Source: an uncultured Prevotella sp. (lineage in GTDB: Bacteria > Bacteroidota > Bacteroidia > Bacteroidales > Bacteroidaceae). Taken from it: 14,926 nt of DNA. The DNA is taken from the NCBI GenBank assembly GCA_946999025.1, contig CAMQBP010000028.1, positions 1 to 14,926 on the forward strand, written 5' to 3'. The translations under genes were made by a program, and so were the position numbers. How positions within the stretch are numbered: position 1 is the first letter of the stretch; every line of letters begins with the position of its first letter. Below are positions 1-7,727 of the stretch, piece by piece. The notes beneath the pieces were generated by a model that saw nothing but the letters and a program-made list of their open reading frames with translations, ran no database searches and was not told the origin of the DNA.

Positions 1-53
1 AGAGCACCTGACTGTTAATCAGGGGGTCGTTGGTTCAAGCCCATCTTGAAGCG
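1..53 (+). tRNA. tRNA-Asn (anticodon GTT), 5' end cut off by the window
   Basis: The anticodon arm is intact: stem CCTGA (7-11), loop CTGTTAA (12-18) with anticodon GTT at 14-16, and stem TCAGG (19-23). A five-base variable region (24-28) follows. The T arm is GTTGG, the 7-base loop TTCAAGC and CCATC, with one U-U mismatch in the stem. The last seven bases of the acceptor strand (46-52) and the discriminator base complete it. The D arm and the 5' acceptor strand lie outside the window, so acceptor pairing cannot be checked. A full CCA is not encoded, which is common in this phylum. GTT reads Asn codons AAC and AAU. Confidence 0.9.
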
Positions 54-60
54 CAGAGAG

Positions 61-95
61 CGGAAATCCTTTTTAACGGGGTTTCCGTTCTTTTT
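61..95 (+). terminator. Intrinsic terminator after tRNA-Asn
   Basis: A 9-bp stem pairs 61-69 (CGGAAATCC) with 79-87 (GGGTTTCCG), with one G-U pair and a 9-base loop. It is followed directly by TTCTTTTT (88-95). It starts 8 bases after the tRNA 3' end, so it probably ends the tRNA transcript. Confidence 0.8.
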
Positions 96-188
96 GGGTA
101 GAAAAACGTGGAAAAATTAGGAGATAGTGGCGCAATTGATTTGCACGAGTTGTTAGCTTTTGGCGCATTTTTTTAACAATTGTAATCT

Positions 189-794
189 ATGAGTAGTATA
201 GCTGATTATTTGTGTTTGTTTGGTTTCATCATCTTAGTTGTGTTGATTCTGCTTTGGGCATTCAAGCCAGGTCAATTCTTGAAAGCAAGTATTAAAAAAG
301 GAGAGAAGCTTGGTTTGAGCCAGAAGCACTCTCAAATATCGAACGATGATTACAAAGGGATGTCCACATCTGAATTGCTGGAAGCGCTGTTGCGAAAATT
401 TCAGTGCCAGGTTGAGAGGGATGAGGATGGAAATTATATCGCAAAATACCAGGGGGAAACATTCTTGATTTGTATCATGGGTGATATGCCAATGTTGAAT
501 ATATGGGATTATAGATGGCTGGAGTTCTCGTTAGATAATTTGGAAGAAGTAGCATGTGTGCAAAGAGCCATCAATACATCAAATCAAAGGGATTTCTGTA
601 CTGCGGTATACGTTATAGATACAGATGAAAACGTGTTGACCGTCAACTCCAATAGAACGTGTATACTCACTCCAGATGTTCCGCATGTGGAAGAGTTGTT
701 CCAATCATTGCTCGATTCTTTCTTTGTTCAACATCATGGTCTGGTGATTGATTTCAACAAAGAGAAGGTGAAAATGGGATTAAAGGTTACATGA
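189..794 (+). CDS. Hypothetical membrane-anchored protein, YbjN-like fold possible
   Basis: 201 residues. An N-terminal hydrophobic helix (about residues 8-25, LCLFGFIILVVLILLWAF) is followed by a basic stretch, which suggests one N-in membrane anchor with the bulk of the protein in the cytoplasm. The rest is a soluble alpha/beta region (about 58-190). The pattern of a short helix, a 'DEDGNYIAKYQGETFLI' strand pair, a 'NLEEVACVQRAINTSN' helix, more strands and a final helix 'VEELFQSLLDSFF' recalls the YbjN / type III secretion chaperone-like fold. That is inferred from the secondary-structure pattern only; no catalytic motif is seen. The gene is visibly more AT-rich than the operons to its right. 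It stands alone between the tRNA terminator and a convergent gene. No clear SD or promoter was found. The start is the first ATG before the hydrophobic helix. Confidence 0.75.
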   Translation: MSSIADYLCLFGFIILVVLILLWAFKPGQFLKASIKKGEKLGLSQKHSQISNDDYKGMSTSELLEALLRKFQCQVERDEDGNYIAKYQGETFLICIMGDMPMLNIWDYRWLEFSLDNLEEVACVQRAINTSNQRDFCTAVYVIDTDENVLTVNSNRTCILTPDVPHVEELFQSLLDSFFVQHHGLVIDFNKEKVKMGLKVT

Positions 795-837
795 TTCCCT
801 GTGCCATTGAATGGAGAAAAACGGTGATTCATAAATG

Positions 838-878
838 AAGTTCATCTGAGAGGAACTGCTAATCTCTCAGACGAACTT
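838..878. terminator. Long stem-loop between convergent genes, possible bidirectional terminator
   Basis: A 15-bp stem pairs 838-852 with 864-878, with a single A-C mismatch and an 11-base loop. It lies 44 bases after the stop of the hypothetical gene and about 100 bases past the stop of the convergent dehydrogenase gene. Neither side has a strong T-run right after the stem, so classical intrinsic termination is uncertain. It may act as a 3'-end stabiliser or a bidirectional stop. The rest of 795-975 holds no gene. Confidence 0.5.
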
Positions 879-949
879 GACGTAATAAAGGCGAAAGTTT
901 TGCATCGTGGTTTCGTCTTCCTTTCGAAGGCGAATGCACTCTTTTCTTT

Positions 950-983
950 AGCGATAAACTTTCCCAATTATATTCTTATCGCT
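950..983. repeat. 8-bp inverted repeat spanning the dehydrogenase stop codon
   Basis: AGCGATAA (950-957) and TTATCGCT (976-983) are perfect inverted copies around an 18-base spacer. The right copy contains the TAA stop of the - strand dehydrogenase gene (976-978). Read on the + strand, TTT follows the hairpin, so it could serve as a second terminator for transcripts coming from the left. The long loop makes it weak. Confidence 0.4.
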
Positions 984-2469
984 TTTCCATCTTGATGATG
1001 GATTCATCGTACACGTTGTGCTCGTCAGGGCTGTGCAGAGGCTTCCATACCTGTGCTAAGAACGGATTTCGTTTGGCTTCCTCGTCGTAATTCCACGGCA
1101 TGGGGAAGCACTCGGGGCACCAGTGACCACCTAATAGTACCAGTCGGGGAGAGGCTTTGAAACGATGCCCAACGGCGCATTGCCATTCCAACTGGGTGGT
1201 CAGGTCACCGCGCACCATCTGCTTGGACAGGCACTTTCCGCCCCTGAATGCAGCCGCTTGCCGCATATCTTCTATGTCCAGTTCATCTTTTGGTTTCGAC
1301 TCGTCATATCCATGATCCAACATCACGGGCTGAAGCGATGGGTGATACAGTTTAAACTCGTCCCAACCCGGAATGTCCCTCCATGCGTCCATGCTGCCAT
1401 AGAAGGCCGTGATGCGAGGCTCGATGTTGTGCTTCGTCCAATATAACGGTCCCAAGGGCTTTTTGGCGGTGGGCTTCAACACCAGATGTTTGATGAGGCT
1501 GGAAGGGACAAAGCCCCCTAATTTCATCTTCAACGGAGCTTTTTCAGCCATTTCTTGAATGAATTGGTCTATCTTTCCACTTCTGAAATGCAGGTACGAT
1601 TCAAGGATATCAGAATCGGTGTACCACTGTCCGTGGAAGTTGCGCAGCACAAACCAGTTGGGTTCGGTGAGGTCTTTGAGGTTTCCTAAGTTCAAAGCCG
1701 TGAAGGTGTATTGCATAAACGCCCAGTTAACGGTGCGATATTCCGCTCCTCCGCCAATGTTGTAGATGCGGCACCAAAAGTCATCGGGCAGGTCTTGATT
1801 GCACACATGCGACAGCAGTACGCCCGAATCCTTGGCCGTCACCCATTCCAACACACCGTTCAGGGGTTGGTGAAACATGATGGGGTCTAATGTGTTGAGA
1901 ATGGAAGGGTATAAGATGCCCGTTTGTCGGAGCGACACCCAATGCTTCAACCCCGATTCGATGACCTCTCTTTCGGCCAAGGCTTTCGACAGAGCGTAGA
2001 TGTCATAAATGCTAATCTTGATGGGGTCGCCCACACGTCCCCAGTGAATGGGATCATTGCGGTCGCCCGTTTGCGCCACCGTTCCGATGTATACCAGGTG
2101 AACCCGGTCGGGGTTGGGCTGTGCCTTGATAGCTCTGATGATGTTTTTCACCGCCCCCACGTTAACCTGCATGGTCTTTTGCGGATAATAATCGGCTGCC
2201 GGCGACACCATTCCGCCCACATGCAGCACATAATCGGCATTCGTCACCCCTCGCAGCACGTCGTCGTAATGCGTCAAATCGCCATAAATAACTTCCACAC
2301 CCGGCAGCGAAGCGTAGGGTGCAATGGCCTTACGGTCGTTCTCGGTGGGTAATACCAGCAAGCGAATGTCAAATTCGTCACGCCGTTTCAATAGCGGTTT
2401 CAAACCCTCTGACCCCATGTGTCCGGTGGCACCTGTGAGGAAAATCGTCTTTTTTTGCATCATTCTCAT
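976..2469 (-). CDS. NAD(P)-dependent epimerase/dehydratase (extended SDR) with C-terminal treble-clef zinc module
   Basis: About 497 residues from the chosen start. The N-terminal Rossmann fold has TGATGHMG near residues 12-19 (TGxxGxxG dinucleotide motif). The SDR catalytic pair is in YALSK (Tyr158, Lys162), so the domain should bind NAD(P) and act on a sugar-nucleotide-like or steroid-like substrate; the substrate cannot be told. After roughly 330 residues the chain ends in a Cys/His module with GGKC (Cys413), WQCAVGH (Cys431, His435) and WCPEC (Cys451, Cys454). This is the GGKCLS...WxCxxGHxF...WCPxC pattern of bacterial treble-clef/zinc-ribbon repeats (DUF4379-like). The open frame extends to 2577, but a perfect -7 element (2497-2504) lies inside that extension, so translation must start downstream, at ATG 2469, 2463 or 2460. 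The gene is monocistronic and convergent with the hypothetical gene to its left. Confidence 0.85.
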   Translation of the reverse strand: MRMMQKKTIFLTGATGHMGSEGLKPLLKRRDEFDIRLLVLPTENDRKAIAPYASLPGVEVIYGDLTHYDDVLRGVTNADYVLHVGGMVSPAADYYPQKTMQVNVGAVKNIIRAIKAQPNPDRVHLVYIGTVAQTGDRNDPIHWGRVGDPIKISIYDIYALSKALAEREVIESGLKHWVSLRQTGILYPSILNTLDPIMFHQPLNGVLEWVTAKDSGVLLSHVCNQDLPDDFWCRIYNIGGGAEYRTVNWAFMQYTFTALNLGNLKDLTEPNWFVLRNFHGQWYTDSDILESYLHFRSGKIDQFIQEMAEKAPLKMKLGGFVPSSLIKHLVLKPTAKKPLGPLYWTKHNIEPRITAFYGSMDAWRDIPGWDEFKLYHPSLQPVMLDHGYDESKPKDELDIEDMRQAAAFRGGKCLSKQMVRGDLTTQLEWQCAVGHRFKASPRLVLLGGHWCPECFPMPWNYDEEAKRNPFLAQVWKPLHSPDEHNVYDESIIKMEKR

Positions 2470-2496
2470 CAAGATTTGGTTGTTGAGCACTCCTTG

Positions 2497-2527
2497 CAAA
2501 ATTACAATAAATAATGGTAATATCAAC
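2497..2527 (-). promoter_or_regulatory. Bacteroidetes-type promoter of the dehydrogenase gene
   Basis: On the - strand the -7 element is TAATTTTG (2504 down to 2497), a perfect TAnnTTTG. GTTG (2527-2524), a 3-of-4 match to the -33 TTTG, lies 19 bases upstream. Transcription would begin near 2490, leaving a leader of about 20-30 bases before the ATGs at 2469-2460. Confidence 0.7.
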
Positions 2528-2644
2528 TGTATTTTGTGCAAATTCGTCGCGCGTGGATGGTTGCGATGTGCCATCACTTTGATGCGACGCCTTGCCGTAG
2601 CGCATTATTATGATGTGAAAATTTCGTGAATAATCGCCGTTTTA

Positions 2645-2676
2645 TTTGGATATTTCGCTGAAAACATCTAACTTTG
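2645..2676 (+). promoter_or_regulatory. Bacteroidetes-type promoter of the rimP-nusA-infB operon
   Basis: The -33 element TTTG (2645-2648) and the -7 element TAACTTTG (2669-2676) are both perfect matches, with a 20-base spacer. These are the housekeeping sigma (sigma-ABfr type) elements known in Bacteroidetes. Transcription is expected to start near 2681-2684, giving a leader of almost 120 bases before rimP. Confidence 0.85.
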
Positions 2677-2689
2677 CACCGTTCAGTGG

Positions 2690-2727
2690 AATGAGGGGCT
2701 TCGCAGAAAGCTCCTCATTTTATTTTG
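2690..2727 (+). promoter_or_regulatory. Terminator-like hairpin at the 5' end of the rimP-nusA-infB leader
   Basis: A continuous 12-bp stem with one G-U pair joins AATGAGGGGCTT (2690-2701) to AAGCTCCTCATT (2708-2719) around a 6-base loop. It is followed by TTATTTTG. It begins less than ten bases downstream of the predicted transcription start, so nearly every operon transcript must pass through it. It has the form of an intrinsic terminator and could act as an attenuator, possibly sensing NusA, or as a 5' stabilising structure. Confidence 0.65.
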
Positions 2728-2733
2728 AATACG

Positions 2734-2763
2734 GCCGGCATCGCTGCGTGGAAGATGCTTGGC
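2734..2763 (+). promoter_or_regulatory. Second, weaker hairpin in the rimP leader
   Basis: GCATC (2738-2742) pairs with GATGC (2754-2758), and the flanking GCC (2734-2736) pairs with GGC (2761-2763) across small bulges. It lies between the first leader hairpin and the AT-rich stretch before the rimP ATG. It is small and could be chance. Confidence 0.3.
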
Positions 2764-2800
2764 ACGAGCGGAAAGAATATATAGTACTAATTAAATATAT

Positions 2801-3268
2801 ATGATTGATAGAAGTGTCGTAAAAGGATTGGTTGAAGATTGGCTTCAGGACAAAGACTATTTCTTGGTGGATGTTGAGGTCAGTAAAGACGACAAGATTG
2901 TTGTTGAGATCGACCATGCAGACGGCGTGTGGATTGAAGACTGCGTGGAATTGAGCCGGTACATTGAAGACCGACTGAACCGTGACGATGAAGACTATGA
3001 GTTGGAAGTAGGCTCGGCCGGATTGGGTCAACCTTTCAAGGTGCTACAGCAGTACGTCAATTTCATAGGAAAAGAGGTCGAGGTGCTTGATGGCGACGGA
3101 CTGAAATATCGAGGTGTGTTGAAATCGGTAGAGGACAACGACTTTGTTGTGACCGTTGACGAGAAGGTGAAGGTGGAAGGCAAAAAACACCCTCAGCTAC
3201 AACCCGTAGACCATACTTTTCAGATGGACAAGGTAAAGTATACCAAGTACCTCATCAGCTTTAAATAA
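2801..3268 (+). CDS. rimP: Ribosome maturation factor RimP
   Basis: 155 residues, close to the 150 of the E. coli protein. RimP binds the free 30S subunit and promotes its late assembly in the cytoplasm. The N-terminal alpha/beta domain covers about residues 1-75 and contains 'YFLVDVEVSKDDKIVVEID' and the family-typical 'CVELSRYIEDRLNRDDEDYELEVGSAGLGQPF' region (compare C-x-x-(I/V)-S-r ... LEVSSPGLdRPL). The C-terminal Sm-like barrel covers about 80-155 and contains 'GKEVEVLDGDGLKYRGVLKSV'. The usual SSPG is AGLGQP here. It is the first gene of the operon, 50 bases ahead of nusA. An AT-rich stretch (AATTAAATATAT) precedes the ATG in place of a Shine-Dalgarno, as is normal in this phylum. Confidence 0.93.
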   Translation: MIDRSVVKGLVEDWLQDKDYFLVDVEVSKDDKIVVEIDHADGVWIEDCVELSRYIEDRLNRDDEDYELEVGSAGLGQPFKVLQQYVNFIGKEVEVLDGDGLKYRGVLKSVEDNDFVVTVDEKVKVEGKKHPQLQPVDHTFQMDKVKYTKYLISFK

Positions 3269-3318
3269 TGAGGCGGAAACTGATCATTGAATGAAACTAA
3301 TATATAACATATAACGCT

Positions 3319-4584
3319 ATGGCAGCAAGAAAGAATGTAGAAGAAACCATCAGCATGATTGACACCTTTCGTGAATTTAAAGACACGAAAAACATCGACC
3401 GTGCCACATTGGTAAGTGTGTTGGAGGAAAGTTTCCGCAACGTGCTCGCCAAGATTTATGGTAGCGATGAGAATTTTGACGTTATCGTGAATCCTGATAA
3501 GGGTGACTTCGAAATATACCGCAACCGCATCGTTGTACCCGATGGTGAGGTGGCAGATGAAAATAAAGAAATATCGCTGAAAGAGGCTCGCGAGATTGAA
3601 GACGACTACGAAGTGGGTGAAGAGGTTTCTGAGCTGATTAACTTTGCCCAGTTTGGCCGCCGTGCCATCTTGAATCTTCGTCAGACATTGTCTTCAAAAG
3701 TGCTGGAGCTGGAAAACGACTCGTTGTACAATAAGTACAAGGATCGCGTGGGACAGGTTATTTCCGGTGAGGTTTACCAGATATGGAAGCGCGAGGTGCT
3801 GTTGGTAGACGATGAGAACAACGAGCTGATACTGCCCAAGTCAGAGCAGATTCCGGCCGACCAATACCGCAAGGGCGAGACCATCCGTGCCGTCATCCTG
3901 CGGGTGGATAACGAGAACAACAACCCTAAGATCATCCTCTCGCGTACCAGTCCAGTATTTCTGGAACGACTGTTGGAGGCCGAGGTGCCTGAGATTAACG
4001 ACGGACTCATCTCTATTAAGAAGATAGCCCGCATGCCAGGCGAGCGTGCGAAGGTGGCCGTGGAGAGCTACGATGACCGTATTGACCCGGTAGGTGCCTG
4101 CGTTGGCGTGAAAGGCAGTCGTGTGCACGGCATCGTACGCGAGTTGTGCAACGAGAATATCGACGTGATTAACTACACGTCAAACATCAAACTGTTCATT
4201 CAGCGTGCGTTGAGCCCCGCCCGCATCAGCAGCATTAACCTGGATGAGGAGAACCGCAAGGCTGAGGTTTACTTGCAACCCGAAGAGGTGAGCCTGGCAA
4301 TTGGCCGAGGAGGACTGAACATCAAGTTGGCTTCCATGCTGACAGAATTTACCATCGACGTGTTCCGCGAAGTATCAGATGCCGACGCTGACGAGGATAT
4401 CTACTTGGAAGAGTTTGATGACGAAATCGATCAATGGATCATCGACGCTATCAAAGGCATCGGTCTTGATACGGCTAAGCAGGTGTTGAACGCACCTCGT
4501 GAAATGTTAATCGAGAAAGCCGACTTGGAGGAAGAAACCGTCGATCACCTGATACAGGTATTAAAATCAGAATTTGAACAGTAA
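3319..4584 (+). CDS. nusA: Transcription termination/antitermination factor NusA
   Basis: 421 residues. NusA binds RNA polymerase and the nascent RNA and modulates pausing, intrinsic termination and antitermination. Domains in order: the polymerase-binding N-terminal domain (about 1-135, opening with an 'MIDTFREF...TLVSVLEESFRNVLAKIYG' helix), an S1 barrel (about 139-205, 'GQVISGEVYQI...LILPKSEQIP'), KH1 with GVKG (263-266), and KH2 with GRGG (329-332). A short acidic stretch follows, then a helix-hairpin-helix-like tail ('AIKGIGLDTAKQVLNA'). It is shorter than E. coli NusA (495 residues), which has two full C-terminal acidic repeats; here at most one degenerate copy is seen. It sits between rimP and infB, the order conserved across bacteria. 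Confidence 0.96.
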   Translation: MAARKNVEETISMIDTFREFKDTKNIDRATLVSVLEESFRNVLAKIYGSDENFDVIVNPDKGDFEIYRNRIVVPDGEVADENKEISLKEAREIEDDYEVGEEVSELINFAQFGRRAILNLRQTLSSKVLELENDSLYNKYKDRVGQVISGEVYQIWKREVLLVDDENNELILPKSEQIPADQYRKGETIRAVILRVDNENNNPKIILSRTSPVFLERLLEAEVPEINDGLISIKKIARMPGERAKVAVESYDDRIDPVGACVGVKGSRVHGIVRELCNENIDVINYTSNIKLFIQRALSPARISSINLDEENRKAEVYLQPEEVSLAIGRGGLNIKLASMLTEFTIDVFREVSDADADEDIYLEEFDDEIDQWIIDAIKGIGLDTAKQVLNAPREMLIEKADLEEETVDHLIQVLKSEFEQ

Positions 4585-4700
4585 CACCCCGTGACGTATG
4601 CAGCCCTCCGCGAACGAGGACGCTGTAGAAAAGCTTCTGCAAACGGGCAGAACAGTTGGGAGTGTGAACATCAATAAGAACAAGAGTTAAATAATTATCA

Positions 4701-7634
4701 ATGAGCATCAGATTAAACAAAGCATTACGTGAATTAAACATAGGACTTCAAACGGCAGTTGAATTCCTTGAAAAGAAAAGTGAGCTGGGAGAGGTGAAGG
4801 GCGAGCCGAGCTTCAAGCTGAGCGACGCACAATACCAAGCCCTGGTAGAGGCTTTCAAGCAAGACGCAGAGGTGCGCAATCAGGCGGAAAAGATTTTCCA
4901 GAAGAAGCCCAAAGAAAAGAAACGCACTCCCGAGGCAAAGGAAGAGCGTGTTGAAGAAGTAGTCGAGACAGCTTCATCGCAACAGCGATATAAGCCCCTC
5001 GGCAAGATCGACTTGAGCGTATTCGATAAGAAGCCTGCCGCTAAGAACGCTGTTGCTCAAGACGATCAAAAGGCATCCGAGTCGCAAGAAGAACCGACGA
5101 AGAAGGCTGCTGCCGTCAGCCCTGAGCCTGAAAAAGAAAAAGTAGAGAAGCCTGCGGAAACACCAAAGGCAGAACCATCTGTGGTGAAAGAAAGCAAGAA
5201 GGACGACCAGAAAGCGAAGGCTAAGACCGAGTCGCCAACTGTAAAGAAGGCGCAAGCGGACAAGAAACAAGAGTCTGACGAGCGTGTTAAACCACAGGAA
5301 AGTGACAAACCACAGGAAAGTGTTGAACCGCAGGTAAGTGATAAACCGCAGGAAGTTGATGAACCACAGGAGAGTGAAGAATCTCAAAGCGGTGGAAGTG
5401 AACTCTTCCAAACCAAGGGTGAGTTGCGCTTGCAAAATGCGCCCAAGGTGAATGTGCTGGGTAAAATAGACCTAAGCACCATCAACCAGAGTACTCGACC
5501 CAAGAAGAAAACCAAGGAAGAGCGTCGCAAAGAACGTGAAGAAAAACGAGGCGATGGACGCAAAAAGCGGGTTCGCATCAACCAACAGCGTGTTGACATC
5601 AATGCTGCTTCCCGACAAATTGGAAACAATGGCGGTGGCAATGCGAACAAGTCTGCGTATGCTGACGGTCGAAACGCCAATAAGAAAAATCGAAAGGGCA
5701 GAGGACGTAACCAGAAACCCTTGGAGGTGAACGAGGAAGAGGTAGCACGCCAGGTAAAAGAAACGCTGGCCAGACTTACCAGTAAGGGCACCCAGAACAG
5801 GAAGGGTGCTAAATACCGTAAGGAAAAACGTGATGCAGTGCAAGAACGTATGAGTGCGGAAGCAAGGGCAGAACGTAAGGAAAGCAAGACACTGAAGCTT
5901 ACCGAATTTGTAACAGTCAGCGAATTGGCTACCATGATGGATGTGGATGTCAACAAACTCATTGGAACTTTGATGAGCATTGGTGTGATGGCATCTATCA
6001 ATCAGCGGTTGGATGCCGAGACCATCAACTTGGTTGCCGATGAGTTTGGCTTCAAGACCGAATATGTGAGTGCAGAGGTTCAAGAGGCTGTCGCTGAAGA
6101 AATCGACGACGAGAACGACCTGTTACCTCGCGCACCCATCGTTACCGTGATGGGACACGTAGACCATGGTAAGACATCTCTGTTGGATCACATCCGAAAC
6201 ACCAATGTGATTGAAGGCGAGGCCGGTGGCATTACCCAGCACATCGGAGCTTACAATGTAAAGTTGGAGAATGGAAGGTACATCACATTCCTGGATACTC
6301 CTGGTCATGAGGCCTTCACTGCCATGCGTGCTCGCGGTACGCAGGTGACGGATATCGCCATCATCATCATCGCAGCCGATGACAGTGTGATGCCTACCAC
6401 CAAGGAGGCCATTGCCCATGCACAGGCTGCCAACGTACCCATGGTGTTCGCCATCAACAAGATTGACAAGCCCGGAGCCAACCCAGATAAGATTCGTGAA
6501 GACTTGGCTCAAATAAACTTGCTGGTTGAAGAGTGGGGTGGAAAATACCAATGTCAGGAAATCAGTGCGAAAAAAGGTATAGGTGTCAACGAATTGTTGG
6601 AGAAAGTACTCCTTGAGGCCGACATGCTTGACTTGAAAGCCAATCCCAATCGCAGGGCGACGGGTAGCATCATCGAGTCGAGTTTGGACAAGGGACGTGG
6701 ATATGTCTCTACGGTTTTGGTTAGCAATGGTACGCTGCGTGTGGGTGATGACATCATCGCCGGGACGAGCTGGGGACGCATCAAGGCCATGTTCAACGTG
6801 CGCAACCAGCGTATTGAGTCAGCCAAACCTGCCGAACCTGCCATCATTCTCGGACTGAACGGTGCGCCCACGGCCGGTGATCAGTTCCATGTGCTGGAAA
6901 CAGAACAAGAGGTTCGTGACATTGCCAACAAGCGTACGCAGCTGCAACGTGAGCAGGGTTTGCGTACACAGAAGCGTCTCACGCTGAGTGACGTCTCGCA
7001 TCGTATTGCTCTTGGTTCATTCAAAGAACTGAACATTATCGTCAAAGGTGACACCGATGGTAGTATCGAGGCATTGAGTGACTCGTTTATTAAGATGTCT
7101 ACCGAGAAGATTAACGTCAATGTTATCTTCAAGTCGGTAGGTCAGATCAGTGAAAGCGATGTCACCTTGGCAGATGCTTCCGACGCTATTATTGTGGGCT
7201 TCCAGGTTCGTCCGTCTGCTTCTGCCCGTAAACTGGCCGAACAGAACGGTGTTGAAATCAACACCTACTCCGTCATCTACGACGCCATTGATGACGTGAA
7301 GTCGGCTATGGAAGGCATGCTTGACAAGGTGACCAAGGAGGTAGTCACTGGTGAGGTTGAGGTAAAGCAAGTCTACAAGATTTCAAAGGTGGGAACCGTA
7401 GCTGGTGCCATGGTTACCGATGGAAAGGTACACCGCTCAGACAAAGCTCGAGTTGTTCGCGACGGAATCGTTGTTCACACTGCTGCTATCAATGCGTTGA
7501 AGCGCTATAAGGACGATGTGAAGGAAGTGGCAACTGGTTTCGAGTGTGGTATCAGTCTGGTTAATTTCAATGATATCCAGGAAGGTGACATCATAGAAAC
7601 CTTTACAGAAATAGAAGTAAAGCAAACGTTGTAA
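4701..7634 (+). CDS. infB: Translation initiation factor IF-2
   Basis: 977 residues. This GTPase brings fMet-tRNA to the 30S subunit and drives 50S joining. The N-terminal IF2_N helix-turn element covers about 1-55. A long, highly charged Lys/Glu/Gln-rich linker (about 56-390) follows and contains a hexapeptide repeat at 197-226. A second IF2_N-like element is near 400-455 ('VTVSELATMMDVDVNKLIGTL'). The G domain shows G1 GHVDHGKT (485-492), G3 DTPGH (532-536), G4 NKID (586-589) and G5 SAKKG (622-626). Domains II, III and IV complete the chain; the C-terminal tRNA-binding domain ends with 'GFECGISLVNFNDIQEGDIIE'. The 116-base gap after nusA contains only imperfect inverted repeats. It is the last gene of the operon; repeat arrays begin about 15 bases after the stop. 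Confidence 0.97.
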   Translation: MSIRLNKALRELNIGLQTAVEFLEKKSELGEVKGEPSFKLSDAQYQALVEAFKQDAEVRNQAEKIFQKKPKEKKRTPEAKEERVEEVVETASSQQRYKPLGKIDLSVFDKKPAAKNAVAQDDQKASESQEEPTKKAAAVSPEPEKEKVEKPAETPKAEPSVVKESKKDDQKAKAKTESPTVKKAQADKKQESDERVKPQESDKPQESVEPQVSDKPQEVDEPQESEESQSGGSELFQTKGELRLQNAPKVNVLGKIDLSTINQSTRPKKKTKEERRKEREEKRGDGRKKRVRINQQRVDINAASRQIGNNGGGNANKSAYADGRNANKKNRKGRGRNQKPLEVNEEEVARQVKETLARLTSKGTQNRKGAKYRKEKRDAVQERMSAEARAERKESKTLKLTEFVTVSELATMMDVDVNKLIGTLMSIGVMASINQRLDAETINLVADEFGFKTEYVSAEVQEAVAEEIDDENDLLPRAPIVTVMGHVDHGKTSLLDHIRNTNVIEGEAGGITQHIGAYNVKLENGRYITFLDTPGHEAFTAMRARGTQVTDIAIIIIAADDSVMPTTKEAIAHAQAANVPMVFAINKIDKPGANPDKIREDLAQINLLVEEWGGKYQCQEISAKKGIGVNELLEKVLLEADMLDLKANPNRRATGSIIESSLDKGRGYVSTVLVSNGTLRVGDDIIAGTSWGRIKAMFNVRNQRIESAKPAEPAIILGLNGAPTAGDQFHVLETEQEVRDIANKRTQLQREQGLRTQKRLTLSDVSHRIALGSFKELNIIVKGDTDGSIEALSDSFIKMSTEKINVNVIFKSVGQISESDVTLADASDAIIVGFQVRPSASARKLAEQNGVEINTYSVIYDAIDDVKSAMEGMLDKVTKEVVTGEVEVKQVYKISKVGTVAGAMVTDGKVHRSDKARVVRDGIVVHTAAINALKRYKDDVKEVATGFECGISLVNFNDIQEGDIIETFTEIEVKQTL
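5289..5378 (+). repeat. 18-bp tandem repeat inside infB encoding a PQ-rich hexapeptide
   Basis: Five successive hexapeptide units, KPQESD, KPQESV, EPQVSD, KPQEVD and EPQESE (residues 197-226), come from an 18-base repeat with scattered changes. They lie in the disordered linker between the N-terminal element and the G domain. Copy number could vary between strains without breaking the frame. Confidence 0.8.
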
Positions 7635-7648
7635 GTTTGAGCGCGCGA

Positions 7649-7711
7649 GTTTTGAGTTGATAAGTTCTTGAGTTGATAGGTTTTTGCGTTCGTAAGCATT
7701 TAAGTTTATGA
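7649..7711 (+). repeat. Period-8 repeat block, GTTNNTNA form (inverted arm)
   Basis: Eight consecutive units, the first of 7 bases and the rest of 8, start at 7649, 7656, 7664, 7672, 7680, 7688, 7696 and 7704. They are GTTTTGA, GTTGATAA, GTTCTTGA, GTTGATAG, GTTTTTGC, GTTCGTAA, GCATTTAA and GTTTATGA. This is the reverse complement form of the block that follows. The period of 8 and the intergenic position rule out coding. It begins about 15 bases after the infB stop. Confidence 0.75.
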
Positions 7712-7727
7712 ACCCTTGACCACCAAC

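Noticed and set aside
130..162. Promoter for the hypothetical gene (TTTG at 140-143 and TAGCTTTT at 154-161)
   Set aside because: The spacing between the elements is only 10 bases and the -7 match is imperfect, so it is not supportable.
1165..2352. Several + strand open frames of 68-142 codons opposite the dehydrogenase
   Set aside because: They are antisense to a protein with an intact Rossmann fold and catalytic YxxxK, with no motifs of their own.
5384..6083. Long - strand open frames of about 205 codons opposite infB
   Set aside because: They arise from the Lys/Glu-rich linker of IF-2; the Ser/Leu/Phe-rich products are a codon-bias shadow.
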